Positions 23,550-36,272 of a stretch of DNA of 64,000 bases are shown here, piece after piece. The DNA lies in NCBI GenBank assembly GCA_024336345.1, contig JANFOG010000010.1, forward strand, positions 124,001-188,000, in the 5' to 3' direction. How positions within the stretch are numbered: position 1 is the stretch's first letter; every line of letters starts with the position of its first letter. A program made the position numbers and the translations under genes. The notes beneath the pieces are model-generated. The model did not search any database, was not told the DNA's origin, and saw only the letters and a list, made by a program, of their open reading frames with translations. The stretch comes from Mariannaea sp. PMI_226 (lineage: Eukaryota > Ascomycota > Sordariomycetes > Hypocreales > Nectriaceae).

Positions 23550-24906
23550 AGACTCGAATCGTCAGCGCAGGGTCGCCAAAGCTGTCCGGCACTCTCCTCT
23601 TTGCCGATATCCAACACGCCACGAGGATGTAATATCATAAGCTCTCATTTCGATTGATGAACGGGCTCTTACAGGATGGAAGGTGAAGCTTAGATGAGAT
23701 TTTTGTATATTATTTGTCAGATATGTATGCCTGGGGTCTTGACCGCAGATAGGTCCCAACTACCAGCAACTGCATAGGGAACTCCACTCGACAGGCACAT
23801 TTTGCTGTGCTTCAACGGCGTCGGTTTTCTGGAATTTCTTTTATTGGTTATATTTTCTTATCTTCAACAGCAATAACCACAACATTAAAATGAAGGGACC
23901 TTACCGGGAGGGAGACAGGAGGCGCCGGGAGGGCCGGTCTCGGACAATAGGGGCAAGCATAAACACGTAGAAAAGAGTCCGATGTTGAATATTCGCCTCG
24001 TATTGTTACGTCTCTGCGCATATAATTTTGAGTGAATAGCCATGCCAGTCACCTAGGTAGACAAGCAAATAAGATGCCTACCTACCCTGATAATGTACAG
24101 GCATGGCAAGTGCGAGGAGAGTTGGAAGGGTGGCTCCTAATGTGAGCCGTGAAAGGCATTCTTACCCTATCCGTGCATGAAACAATCGACCATCGAGTCG
24201 ATTATCAGATGATGAAGATGAAGAATGCTCACTGCATTGTACTCTATTGTGAATTGTGTAGGCGATCAGCTCATGATGCGCGGGGGCTATCGACCTCTAC
24301 CTTTGATAGGTGCAAACCTCACGAGCCAATGAGTAGGGGAGGGGGAACATGCTACCAGCATCTGATCCTCAGAAACAGGTTTCAATAATGCTTCCTCAAT
24401 GAGCAGCGAATACTACGAGGGTAATCCATCCAGTGCAATCACCTTATGGTGCAGAAACCCGGCAGCAGCGCAACCGGTCCTCAACGCAGCCACGCTTGTT
24501 GCGGAGATGCAGGGCGAAGGCGTCGTAGCTTATGAGGCCTTGTCACATGCTTTGCACCCAAGGCGTAGCCTACCTTACCTTAAAAATACCGTACGTGCGT
24601 ACGAGGTGGGCACCTGTCCGGCAATTGGGCCTTGCCGAAAGTAATTGAAGGCCTGTAAGCGCTGTGCATGCATCCGTGTCAGCTTTCTGATTTGTGTCTC
24701 ATCTGAAGGTACAACCTCGCTTGTTTTCTTTTCTTTCTTCTTCTTTTTTTCCTTCTCTTCCCCTCTTCGTGATCGGTTCAGAGTGCAAAATCATCATCAT
24801 CTAGGATCTGAATATCCCCCGATAGTGATCTGACCCACCAGAGTTCTTAACCCCATCGTTCTCACCTTATCGCGCTCCCCCACCGTCAACCACCAGAACA
24901 ACAACC
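23550..24906. other. Intergenic, 1.36 kb: Mdl1 3' flank and lipase promoter
   Basis: Contains CCTAGGTAG and CCTACCTACC near 24050-24085 and a CT-rich tract at 24720-24770, probably at the lipase leader. The open frame 24399-24644 (81 codons) has no recognisable features. No RNA gene seen. Confidence 0.45.
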
Positions 24907-25864
24907 ATGGCGACCGAGGTAGAGGGCGAATTCCAGGCCAAAAATGTTAGCCTTTACACCAAGACTTGGACAGTAAGTAATAGAAGTATCATTCCATCAT
25001 GCCACAGGTCCCCCTATTCAAATCTAACTGGAGCAGCCGGCCGGTCCTGTCAAAGCCAAACTAATCCTTGTTCACGGCTTCAGTGACCACATCGCCTGGT
25101 ACACGGATATGGCCCGCGACCTGGCTTCCCACGGCATCCAAACCTTCGGCTTTGACCAGCGCGGTTGGGGTCGCAGCGTCAAGAACCCAAAGGACAAGGG
25201 CCTGACCGGCCCAACTTCGCAGGTCGTTGAAGATATTGCTGCCTTCATCGAAAGCAAGTTGCCCTCCACGGAACCCGTTTTTGTCATGGGTCATTCAATG
25301 GGCGGTGGTGAAGTGCTCACATTGGCAGGCGATGCCAAGTATGAGAAGCTCGTGAGCCAGGTGCGCGGGTGGCTTCTCAACGCGCCTTTCGTTGGATTTG
25401 CAGCCGAGGAGCAGCCCAGTTCGCTTTACATCGCGGCGGGGCGTCTCGCAGGCCGCTTCTTGCCTCGGTTTCAGCTGAAGCATGTCATCTCACCCTACAA
25501 CATCACACGGGTCCAAGAGACCGCCAAAGCCATGGAAGAGGATCCCCTAAACCATGATACTGGGACACTGGAAGGTCTGGCCGCGCTACTCGATCGGACA
25601 ACGGCGCTGGCATCTGGGAAGGTGGTGCTAGGCAAGCAAGTCCGCGCCCTGTGGCTCGGCATGGGCGATGAGGACAAGGCATGCAGTCTTGATGTGGCTG
25701 TCAAATATGTTGAGAGTCAGGCAGTCGACGACAAAGAGATCAAGACATATAAGGGCGGATACCACGCCTTGCACGTTGATCTGTGCAAGGAGGAATTTGC
25801 CAAGGATGCGGCGGACTGGATCCTGGCGAGGTGCCAACCCACGCCAATTGAGGCAAAGCTGTAG
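24907..25864 (+). CDS. Monoglyceride lipase (Yju3-like alpha/beta hydrolase)
   Basis: Model: exons 24907-24972 and 25037-25864, 297 aa. Hydrolyses monoacylglycerols at lipid droplets and ER (family role). The alpha/beta-hydrolase fold shows the oxyanion HGFSDH, FDQRGWGRS, the nucleophile elbow GHSMGGG (Ser at about 109), an acid in GMGDEDKACSLD and the His in GGYHALHVD. The N-terminus MATEVEGEFQAKNVSLYTKTW matches fungal family members, and the intron GTAAGT...GCAG joins TWT to PAGPVKAK in phase 0. Length is normal for the family. Confidence 0.93.
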
Positions 25865-27613
25865 CATATATGCATATGCTCTTGGCGATAGTTAATATGT
25901 CTGCCATCAACTTGCAGCTGGATACCTCGGAACTTGATTTGAAGCCAATGTAAGGGTTAGGGTCATTGGCACTGCTTTTTTTTTTGGTTTTTGGTTTTGT
26001 TTTTGGACACGGAGATTGCTCGAATAAACGCCATCTTGTTGTCGAGGAGGTAATGTCGCAGCAGCGCAAGAGTTCTGTTTTATGCAAGCACTAATACCAC
26101 ACCGATGTTATTTTAACTGTTAAACTACGTCTCTTCGCTAATCATTGATCTGTCCTCTTAAATTCAATAGTCTTGCATGTTGCCTGAAAATCTGGACCTG
26201 TTCTCTATACCTAGGTATTGTAGGCTTCGCTGAACAAAGTGTCGCGTCAATTCGAGCAATGTTTTCTAGTCCCATCACAGCTATTGAGGTACCAGATCCA
26301 AACATTGTACACAGAGCCAGGAATATCGTTGGAGCGAGCGACTGGAAGGGCGGATGGGAAACACTACACTTGCACTCAAATCTAAGGATTACTTACTGAC
26401 GGGCTACTACGCACAGGCATACGATAATAAATCATGTAGAAGATTGCATTGGCTCACTCTAGAGCGATAGGCAGCCCGCAGAATCCGAGTTTTGCATGTC
26501 TAGTGTGCTCGCATCTATCTATGGTTGATACTAGGATGTCTTACATAGTTACTCAATACAGTAATTTTCTCTCATGCATAAAAGCAACAACAACAACAAT
26601 GCCGTTCTAAATCGGGCGGTCTAATTCAGGTACATATGTAGGTACTGTTTCACATCATCAAGATTCGTCCTCACATGCGTTATCAGATCTTCAAATGCAA
26701 TCTGAGGTTACAATCAAGCTATTAGTGATAGTGACAGTAGAGGCTCCCAAGGCTGGCGATTTATTCCCTCATCAGGCCCCGTTGGCTTGTTGAGCATTTC
26801 CCCCACCGTATACGATCGCGCAAATCACACGGACTGCCTAGCCAAGATGCCTGGCGAGATTAATTAACTAAAGAAACTGAACACACAATTGATACCAACC
26901 GCACTCTTTTTTCCTACTACGATACATGGAACGTTGAGGAGGCCGCCCGGTGACTAGATGGCCATGGTGGGCCGGGCGAGTATGAATCTGGTATCAGTCA
27001 AGCATTGACATCGAGCACCAGTCGATAAGTGGGTGGCTACTTTCGATGACTTGTTTGAAGGTGATGTCACGATATTGGCCAAAGTCGATCCCCCGCTGAT
27101 TAGTCTGAGTTGACGAAAGGGATTGTTTCTTCGTTTGCTGCAGCAGTCCCAGTGATTCAAAAGACAGGTGAGGGTTGAACTGTGATTAGGGCCGTAAGAC
27201 GTGCCTTCAGGTGTACATAGTAGTGATAATTATGATGATTATCCCCCATTCAAACTCAACTGCCAGAACCAGTTATCGCCTTCGTTCCTTGTCTTTCGCA
27301 TCCATGACCCGCAAACAAGACATACGTAATGTGCACCATTTGACCGTTTTACCCCTGTCGTCGCATTTAACCAAGACATTTTGCCTCGATGGTCTTCTTC
27401 CCTGGCCACTGCTTCCATACTGGCATTAAAGTGATAAAATCCACAAAGCGCCCCTCTGCAGTGTGGGTTCCAATCTCTGGCCTCGCTCTTGCGCATCATC
27501 AATCATTCCTTATTGATTCTTATTTGCCCCTTCCTGGTGTCGGCTACTTCACTCTAACCTCTCATCTCAAATAATCCCAGGCCACCTTTTGTTCCGTTGG
27601 GCAATCGCCTGTC
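25865..27613. other. Intergenic, 1.75 kb
   Basis: Between two + strand genes. T/A-rich near 25975-26000, with a CAA repeat near 26586-26600. No frame over 115 codons and none protein-like; no tRNA pattern recognised. Confidence 0.45.
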
Positions 27614-29011
27614 ATGACTCCCGACGGTACCAACACTCTCACACACCACCCCCGCGCCATACATCTCGAACCCATAGATCGCGCAAGTAGCAGTCGTCCT
27701 CATAGCCACACCCGACCCTCACCATCTCGCCATGGCTCAAGTACGGCCGTCGAGCCCGTGGCGGTGGGCGATAACGAGGCTCTCGCCCGCAACCACTCTC
27801 ACCCAGCAGACGTCGAGAGCCAGCTGACGGCCGGTCGGCGCCGTCTCCCTGGAATCGCCGCCGGTCTCGAGAACGATCCCTACGGCCTCTCTCTCTCTTA
27901 CAAAACAGATTCAGACCTCGAGCAGATCAAGGCCAACACATCCCGGAAACGCGATGGCGCCGGTGCCGGCGCGCGTAGCTGCGTCCCTGGTGTTCTAGAT
28001 GCCAAAACCTCGGCCCGTCGCGTCACGGGCTTCTACAAGGCACAGAACGAAACTATTGAGCGCATGCTCAAAACAGTTGAGGAGCATCGCGATGAGGCCT
28101 TGCAAGCAGCAGACGATGATCATCTCAAAGTCAAAATTGCCGTATGGGGCTCCCTTGTGGCCAACATCTTCCTCGTGGCGCTGCAGGTCTACGCAGCTGT
28201 TTCATCCGGCTCTCTGTCCCTATTCACTACCATGGCCGACGCCGTCTTTGATCCATTAAGTAACATCACCCTCATTTTGTCTAACAGGGCCATTCGCCGG
28301 GTGGACCCTCGTCGTTTTCCTGCTGGCAAGGCCCGACTTGAGACGGTTGGCAATATCACCTTCTGCTTTCTCATGACGGCCGTGTCGTTTATCATCATCG
28401 CATTTGCCTGCCAAGAACTTGCACAGGCAAAGGGCGATAAGAGCTTTCATCTGCCTTCAGTCATCTCCGTGTGCGCCGCCTTCGCAACCAAGTTCTCTCT
28501 CTGGTTGTATTGCTGGGCCCTTAAAGACAAGTACAGTCAGGTCATGATTTTGTGGCAGGATCATCGCAATGATCTGTTTATCAACGGCTTTGGTGTTCTG
28601 ACATCCGTCGGTGGTGCTAAGTTGCTCTGGTGGATTGATCCCGCAGGCGCCATTCTGCTGTCTGTTCTCATCTCAGCCCTTTGGCTGCGTACCGCTTTTG
28701 CCGAGTTTCTCCTTCTTGTTGGCGTCACTGCCTCGACCGACACCCAGCAACTCATCACTTACATCTGTGTCACTCACTCGGATGCGATAGAAGGAATTGA
28801 CACCGTACGTGTCTACCACTCAGGTCCTCGTCTCATCGCCGAGGTTGATATCGTCATGAATCCCAGTATGACGCTGCAGGAGAGTCACGATATTGCTGAA
28901 GCGCTGCAGATCAAGCTGGAGGATCTACCTGACATTGAGAGAGCATACGTACACATTGACTACGAGACGACCCACAAGCCCGAGCACGCGCTGTTCAAGA
29001 AGAATCTGTAG
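27614..29011 (+). CDS. Cation diffusion facilitator, manganese-type
   Basis: Single exon, 465 aa. Secondary metal/proton antiporter that removes divalent metal ions into a compartment or out of the cell. A disordered N-terminus of about 130 residues is followed by FYKAQNETIERMLKTVEEH, a signature-like stretch shared with Mn-CDFs, then six membrane spans (about 173-360). The metal-site motifs are DxxxD in both key helices: DAVFD (209-213) and DHRND (316-320). This pattern marks the Mn-CDF branch; Zn-CDFs have HxxxD. A cytosolic ferredoxin-like C-terminal domain ends VHIDYETTHKPEHALF. The target membrane cannot be read from the sequence. Confidence 0.92.
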   Translation: MTPDGTNTLTHHPRAIHLEPIDRASSSRPHSHTRPSPSRHGSSTAVEPVAVGDNEALARNHSHPADVESQLTAGRRRLPGIAAGLENDPYGLSLSYKTDSDLEQIKANTSRKRDGAGAGARSCVPGVLDAKTSARRVTGFYKAQNETIERMLKTVEEHRDEALQAADDDHLKVKIAVWGSLVANIFLVALQVYAAVSSGSLSLFTTMADAVFDPLSNITLILSNRAIRRVDPRRFPAGKARLETVGNITFCFLMTAVSFIIIAFACQELAQAKGDKSFHLPSVISVCAAFATKFSLWLYCWALKDKYSQVMILWQDHRNDLFINGFGVLTSVGGAKLLWWIDPAGAILLSVLISALWLRTAFAEFLLLVGVTASTDTQQLITYICVTHSDAIEGIDTVRVYHSGPRLIAEVDIVMNPSMTLQESHDIAEALQIKLEDLPDIERAYVHIDYETTHKPEHALFKKNL

Positions 29012-31268
29012 GGCTGCCATGAAATTGGCTCTTGAAACAGAATAAAGGAGTGGAAAACATGGAGGGGGGAGGTGTATATCGGGAAGCACTAACAAGTAAA
29101 GGGCTGGCTGGCTGCTTTTCCCCCGGGGTAGATTCCTTCCAACTGGAATGGACATGTGAAGGTGAGACATGCATAGGTTATTATACTACACGTTCTTCCA
29201 AGATAGGAGCATACGTACTTACATTTATTGAGTAATAAACATCCATCCATCCATACTTGTGCTATTTTATGGTGCTAGCATCCAGCATCCATAATGATAT
29301 TTATCATGTGTTTACCTTTCCTGACGCACGAAGAGCTGTAGGGGTAGTCTTGCAGAGAACCCTTCGTCTTCTGTGGCCATTCTTAGCCACACCTACAAAA
29401 AGTGACCATTGGTCAAATGCCAGCCAATAAGTAACCCAGACAATTGTGGGAGAAGACATGTCACGGCGCATGTCCCATTGAGTCCCAACCCCAGGCCGCC
29501 AATTACATCCAATGCCTCAATGCCTTGATCATACACCAAGTATGAAAGAGAGTGAGTGGAGTCTTGCAGATGCGGGGTGCGGGGAAGCTGAGGAGGTTCA
29601 TGAATCGTTCAGCTTGAACTAATATTGGGTAGATGGGGAGAAACTAGAGAGAAAGGTTGACACGGAATTGTGCAAGACGTGGGGGACGGGCCGGGCGGTT
29701 ATTAGCAGAACTCTGAGGCCATATCCGAGAATACTACTGTAAGGATATGTCATTTGGGTTCGCTGAAGGGGGCGGACGGGTCGTAGTGCAAACAATACGC
29801 ATCGACAAAGTCAATTCATACATGAGTAAAGTATGGTCAACCAGTCACTGTCTGGTATCGAGAGCTTTGTTTAAGCAATATCGTCGTAATTTGCATAATC
29901 ATGGCTCTTGGGGTGTTCATCCCTTGAAGATGGCAGATGCTAATAGCAGGTGAGGGAATCTTATGCGGGCAAGGTCAACGAAGAAGGTTTATTGTTGAGA
30001 TGATACATTCAACGCGCTCCGAGCTACGTATGGAGAGATGCTGATATTTATGTGGAGGGGGTTGACGTGCATAGAAGTATATTACCTGTCAGCGAGAAAA
30101 TACCACGAACCAAGTAGCTAAAATCAGCAGAAGGGGAAAATAGCATGATTATTATCGAACTACGGAGGGGGGGAAAGTATCTAGGCTAGGAATGAAGAGA
30201 GAATGGGATTTTGGGAGAGAAAACAAGAGCTCAAGAAATTCAGGGCTTTTTCTGACCAACAAATTATGACTTGGAATGGAGAATGTTACGCCAAAGGGTT
30301 GCACCGCGTCGTATTTGTGGAGTCGTAGTGGTGGTTCGAGGATTAGAGATACATCAGCACGTCCTTGGATATCTTTTGTTGAGACAACGGTGTTTCCTTT
30401 CCCTCTCTTATTATTTTATGTTCTTCTATACTACTACGGACGGTATATGCGTGTAGCAGGGCAGAATAACCGGTAACCGATACCACGTACTACCTACCAT
30501 CGTACATGTGTGGTGCCAAAGTTGTCTATTGGGTTGTGCTTCGTTAGAAGGGGAAGACTCGAGCTGGCAAACGCAAACTTCAACTAGGCCCGAATTTCTT
30601 TTGGGCGCCACTTGTTGGAACGGGAAAAGGTTAACAGGGCCAAGTTGAAGCCTGGAAACAGGGAGAAGCCCCAACGTCGTTGCAGAAAGGGGCCAGCTCC
30701 AGCCATGAGGGTAATTGAGTTTAATGAAGCAATGTACTAAGGTAAGGTAGGCATGTATACACGCATCACTGCAACTTGGCATGCGTAAGGTAGAGGTACT
30801 GCTTGTACAGAGTAGAGATGCATATGCCGTCCCGTCTCATCTGCAACCCAACTCAGCCCCCCAAATGGACCTTGTGCAGTGCCAATGGTGGAAAGGGAGT
30901 GAGTGATGGGTTGAAGCCCTTTCAGCAAACAGGTTACAACCTGAGGTTTTTTTTGTTTTTGTTCACGAGACTACTGCCAAGTGATCCCTCCTATCTAGAT
31001 TTCTCTTGGTCGAGTTTGCACACCCTTCTCGCATTTCTCATGTCCTACGATACCGACTTTTTAACTTGACAACCTCTCTCGCCGTGATGTAGGTAGAGAG
31101 AGTAGAGTCAACCTGAGACAAAACAAGCCCAAGCAGTTTGGAGGAGATAACCAGATATAGCCTTGCCTAAAGAGGGCTAGTTATCGCAAAGCAAGCAAGC
31201 AGGGTCAACATTCAACAAGTCGTACCTTGAGCAGTCCCACCGTTTGCTTTTTTTTTTCTTTTTTTCCC

Positions 31269-31292
31269 CCTTCGCCGCGACCTTCGCCGCGA
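31269..31292. repeat. Tandem 12-bp duplication
   Basis: CCTTCGCCGCGA occurs twice in direct succession, upstream of glycogenin. Confidence 0.8.
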
Positions 31293-31718
31293 CCTAGCGT
31301 ACAGTAGCTTGGCCCTGTTGTATGTACGATGACAGACCCCTGGGCCGGTCTGTGCTGCGCCGTTCAGATGCGCTACATACATACAAACAAGTGCCTGTGC
31401 GCCATACCTACGGAAAGGTACACACCTAAGGCAAGGTAGGCCAGGTACCTAGCTAACATACCCAATCTTAGCTACAGCAGAGTAGCGAGTGGATTTTAGT
31501 ATGCAAAAGGCACCCTACTTGCCTACATACGTGCAGTACTTACTCTACTTGGTGCTGTGCAGCACCGGGCCCCTCCATCATTGGATCATCACATCATCAT
31601 CCACCGAAAAAGGCCGTTGAATCTCCCGCAGCTTTCCCATACTACTACCAACCTACGTCGTAGTCCACAGATTACCACTGTATGTACAGATTATTACATA
31701 GTACTTTTCATCTGCGCC

Positions 31719-31751
31719 GTGACGTGACGTGACGTGCCCCGACGTGACCTG
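31719..31751. promoter_or_regulatory. GACGT tandem array (ATF/CREB-like sites) upstream of glycogenin
   Basis: Sequence 31719-31736 is a run of GTGAC units that creates three overlapping TGACGT cores; after CCCC a further GACGTGACC follows at 31741. TGACGT is the half-site of ATF/CREB-type bZIP proteins, which in fungi act in stress and osmotic signalling. It lies about 400 bp before the glycogenin ATG. The regulatory role is inference. Confidence 0.5.
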
Positions 31752-32151
31752 AGCCTGCATCTCCCATTTTCTGTCTGCTTGTCAGTCTGTTCGCTCCTTC
31801 TATGCTAACCAATCCCTGGTTTTTACCATTCCATCTGACCTAGCACACGTTTTCTGTTTCTCCGTCCGTGTGTCTGCCCGTGTCTGGCTTTGTCTTGCCC
31901 CTCAGACCAACGACGACATCGGCGAACAACCCCGTGACACGCCTCCTACCCTCCGTTATCCTAACCTCACTTTTTTTTTTTTCCTGTTTCTCTCCAACCA
32001 AGACCTTCCATCTTCTTCGGCTGCCTCTCGTTTTATTTTTGGCTTGAGCTCCCCATTGCCTCATGGGTTGCTGACCTAATTCCCCCTTAGCCTGTAGACG
32101 AACCGGGCATCCAGCTCTGAGCTCGTCTTACAGCAGTCGCGGAGCGCAGCC

Positions 32152-34995
32152 ATGGCCTCGCCGGCCGAGAATCATGTCTACGCCACGGTTCGCTTGACCC
32201 CAACCCGTCTCTCACTTCTGAGATACTCCGTACCTTCCTAGTCTCCGTGCTGACATTGCATGAATAATAGCTTCTTCTAAGCGATTCTTACCTACCAGGT
32301 GCGCCACTTCATGATGCTTCAATCTCAGAGTGTCCTCCAACTGACTAATCTTCAGGCGCGCTCGTTCTCGCTCATTCTTTACGCGATGCCGGTACACAGC
32401 ACAAGCTGGCCGTTTTGGTCACGCTTGATTCAGTCTCCGCAGAATCAGTCGCTCAATTGAGGGTAAGCATCAAGCCTGCTACCATCAATTCCCCCTGCTT
32501 CACTTACCAATGACATCCTCGCGCCTCACAGACTGTGTACGACTACATTTTCCCCGTGCCGCGCATTCGCAATGGCACCCCAGCAAACTTGTATCTAATG
32601 AATCGCCCCGACTTGCACTCGGCCATGACGAAGATCAATCTGTGGAAGCTCACCGAGTTCACAAAGATTGTCTATATTGATGCCGATATCGTGGCCTATA
32701 GAGCTCCCGATGAGCTCTTCAATGTCCCTCATCCGTTCGCCGCCGCACCCGACATCGGATGGCCTGATCTCTTCAATACGGGTGTAATGGTCTTGCAGCC
32801 TGACATGGGCGAGTATTATGCAATGATGGCCATGGCTGAAAGGGGTGTCTCCTTTGACGGCGCTGACCAAGGTCTCATCAACATGCACTTCGGGAACCGT
32901 TACCACCGTCTGAGCTTCACTTACAACGTCACTCCTTCAGCCCACTACCAGTACATCCCCGCGTATCGACACTTCCAGTCCAACATCAATCTAGTTCACT
33001 TTATTGGCTCAGAAAAGCCGTGGTTTACTGGCCGGGACGCTCCCCATGGCAGTGGACCCTTTGACGAGATGGTTGGAAGATGGTGGGCTGTCTACGACCG
33101 ACATTACAGAGTCAAGGTACACTCCAAATCTCAGAAAAACAAATTTGCTCTCCCTGCTCTAACATCCAATTCACAGGAATCTAATCAGGACAACAAAAAA
33201 CCTCCTGTCTCAGAGTTAATACAGTACTTTACCAAAGGCGAATTCCATCCTCGGCCTGCCCATGAGCAGCCAGGCACTGGTGAGCATCAAAGCTTGGGTC
33301 ACCATGACCCAGTGCTTGCAGAAAGCTTCCACCCTCCTCCCCCAAGCCACGATCAACCCGGGTATCAGCACCGCCATGATATCGAACATGTACATCACGT
33401 ATTCGAACATGGACACCATGAGTACCGCGAGCCTCTTGAAGAGCATCATGACAGCCAAGTCCAGCATCATGAGCCAAGTCACGAGCCACATCATGGTGGT
33501 GGTGAAGAAACCAAGGGCGGGACATCTGGCCCTGTTTCAGCCCCCTTCGCTTCTCATTCTGTTTCCCATGGCGCACCTGTTAGCACTACTTCAGGGACTC
33601 AGGCTGAGGCTCGGCCAGAGCAACAGGTGTCCGATCATCATGATCACCCCACCCGGTATCACGAAGAAGCCCGGCCTGCGGAAGACAAGCCTGAGCCAGC
33701 TCCCATCCCAATGCATAATTGGGATGCTCAGAGGTAGGAGTTTAATACCTTTCACCTCTGTGATGTAATCCTAACTGACCTTGATTCGCTCAAGACAACC
33801 GCCTCCTGCCGATTCGAAACCCGAAGCAATCAACTTCCCTGCCACTCACTACGAGATGTCAAAGGACACGGCGCCGTTCGTCCCCCCTGCTCGGTATCCG
33901 AGTCCCCCACGGAATATGTGGTATGAGGTACCAAAGGAGCCTCCGGCTCCCGCGTCGCAGCCGCCTCCTGAAATCTTCCCCTGGGAACGACATCGACCTC
34001 CGCCGTTGAGAAGTTTTGTTGAGCAATCGCCGGAGCAGCCAGAGCAGCCAGATCAGTCGACGCAGCCGCCAGAGCCGCTTGCTCATGAGCTAAGCGAGCA
34101 TCTAGCGGAGGAGTTGTCGGTATTGGGGTCTGTAACCACAGACACCAAGAGTGAGCCATCGACTCCGACCACTTTGACAACGCTTAAGACAGCCCCAGTG
34201 GATCCTTGGAGCTCTTTCCCGCGTGTCAACGCGTGGGACGAGGTGCCAGAGATTGAGCGCTACGTCGAGGGTCTCCAAGGGCATCGACGCCAAAAGAGCC
34301 ATAGACGCATTGGGGGTCTGAAAGTTGGCGACCAAAGTGGTTTGCGTGGGGGTGGCCTGAAGCTAACCGACTTTCCTACCGAGATAGAGCGGCCAAGCTT
34401 ACCAGTCACCCCGGCTCCAGTCCGCCGAGGGCCATATTGGTCTGGTTATCCGGATGGTGGCGAAGGTGAAGATGCGCGACGCCTTCCAGAGGCGGAGGGA
34501 GTGCCTACCCAGTCTGAATGGGTATGTGTGCATGGGAGGCTATGGAGTCCTGCAGACTGCCTTTGTGAGTTGACTGACATGATACTGCACAATAAGGACC
34601 CTACGGAGCGGCTGCTGCAGCTGGCCAGGCAGCAGTCCGAGACTCTACTGGAGAAGTTAGGGGGTAGTCAAGTCCAGTATAGTGACTCAGGCCGTGAAAT
34701 TCCATCGCGACCCTTGCCTTTTGGATCCGACGATGCTTTGAGGTCGCATACTTACGTTACGCAGACCGTTTTGGGCGGAGTACTCAGTCCCCAGCCGGTG
34801 AAAGGCGAGGTGACGACAAGTATCCTGCGCAATATGGGCAGCGAGCACTTCGAAGCTGATCTTGCAACGAAATCATCAATCTCAGAGCCCAGCTACTCCG
34901 GTCCCGGAGCAGCGTGGGAAAGAGGCGAGGCAATTCCGTTGCGAGAAACCCCGCTGCTGCCCACTGAGGAGGAAAGAGATGTGCTTGACACATAG
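32152..34995 (+). CDS. gnn1: Glycogenin (GT8 self-glucosylating primer of glycogen synthesis)
   Basis: Model: exons 32152-32187, 32271-32298, 32356-32462, 32532-33116, 33177-33733 and 33795-34995; 2514 nt, 837 aa. It starts glycogen chains by glucosylating itself with UDP-glucose. The catalytic domain fills residues 1-250: NHVYATLLLSDSYLPGALVL, the YIDADIVA DxD Mn-binding motif, FNTGVMVLQPDM, GADQGLIN and HFIGSEKPW. The tail of about 580 residues is disordered and Pro-rich, with the conserved fungal piece EIFPWERHRPPPLRSF. Within it lies a histidine-rich segment, about residues 276-358. The intron at 33117-33176 is 60 nt, in frame and stop-free, so a retained form is possible. The other phases close uniquely. 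Confidence 0.92.
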
Positions 34996-36272
34996 GAAAT
35001 AGCATCACGTTGTTAATTTGGCCACGCAATGTAATGGGGTCGTCATTACTAACACTAACGGGAGTTAGTCCTTCATTCCGAATCTCGAAGTGATGTCAAG
35101 GCGCAAAATGGGGTGTTGATGGAGGGAAGAAACGGTTGAGACGATGAACATAGGTGCGTCGGAAACAAGGACTTATTAGGACGAAACCGGCACACAATGG
35201 ATTGCTACGAACTGGAATTTTTATATCGTTTTATTTTTTCTTACTTTTCTTTTCCTTTGTATCTATTCTGCCACGCTCGATCAATGTTCATCGCCTCCTA
35301 TCTATCAACCATTCTGCTTGGCTCTAGATATGAACGAGGAACTGGCATGTGTTCAACACCAGATTCATCCAGAAGGAGATTTTTTTTTTTTATCAAGGTT
35401 ATTGCTGGGTGAGGTCAAATCGACAATTCCCCCTCCGTTTTCACGCATGTGTGAGCGAGTGTCTCTTTCATTGCATGGTTGTTATGGGTAGGAAACATTC
35501 CCAGCTTGTACTCTTCTTCCCTGGGCATTTCTGCCCCTCATACGAACTTTGTTACTGCGGTTCCTTTGAATTGATCTCGTCATTAGAACTTCAATGCTCT
35601 AAAACACATGTATATATGTATAGGCATATATATATGCTTTTATCCCTAGCATACCAGTTGGTATGTATATCTGCGTCTTTACATGCATACATACCTTGAC
35701 TAAGTGGCTTGGACACAGCTATCCAGGGAGGTCAGCTGCTTATGGACATTTCTCAGATTCACTGCCAGATACGATGTAGGTTCAAGTACTTAGGAAATGG
35801 CCCAGCAAGTCGTCAATTCCCACGCACTCCTTTAGAGGACCGAGGAGCTTCAAGAAATGGCTGAGAAGAAAGAAAGAAGAGGAACAGGAGGGTAACCCTT
35901 GTCTTGATATCGTAGAAGAAGAGAAGCAAGTCCGCCAAACGCCAATGCTAGTAGTTCTTCATTGCTATTTACGTCAACATGCGCGAACCCAAATGCAGTC
36001 TCTGTCTTTCGCCCCCTCCGCCTCTCTCCCCCTTTTTTTTTCCTCTCTCTCCCTCCCCGCTGAACGCCTGATGAGAGGGGCGGGGTGAATGGGTATCTCA
36101 GTCAAGCAAGCTGCTTGGCGCCGAAAAGAAAAAAGTGAAAAAAAGATATTCTACATGGGTATGAAAGAGCTGGTACTGCGGTAGAGGGGGAGGGGGGCGT
36201 GAAGATAAAAAAAACATGGTTGGGTAAATACAGATATATGCCCCCTCTTGTGTTCCCCATTCGCTAAGCTAC
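34996..36272. other. Intergenic, convergent 3' ends (glycogenin / Hrd1)
   Basis: 1.28 kb. AT dinucleotide-rich at 35608-35640 (TATATATG pieces), poly-T at 35381-35391, CT-rich at 36008-36060 and A/G-rich at 36120-36220. These look like UTR and terminator sequence. No gene seen. Confidence 0.5.

Larger units (their letters stand above)
29012..32151. other. Intergenic, 3.1 kb: CDF 3' flank and glycogenin promoter
   Basis: No protein-like frame. The right half carries poly-T and CT-rich tracts (31249-31266, 31970-31990), GGTAGG/GGTACC copies near 31430-31450, and the two tandem repeats listed separately. The length is more than a typical promoter here, so an unannotated transcript is possible but not visible. 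Confidence 0.45.
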
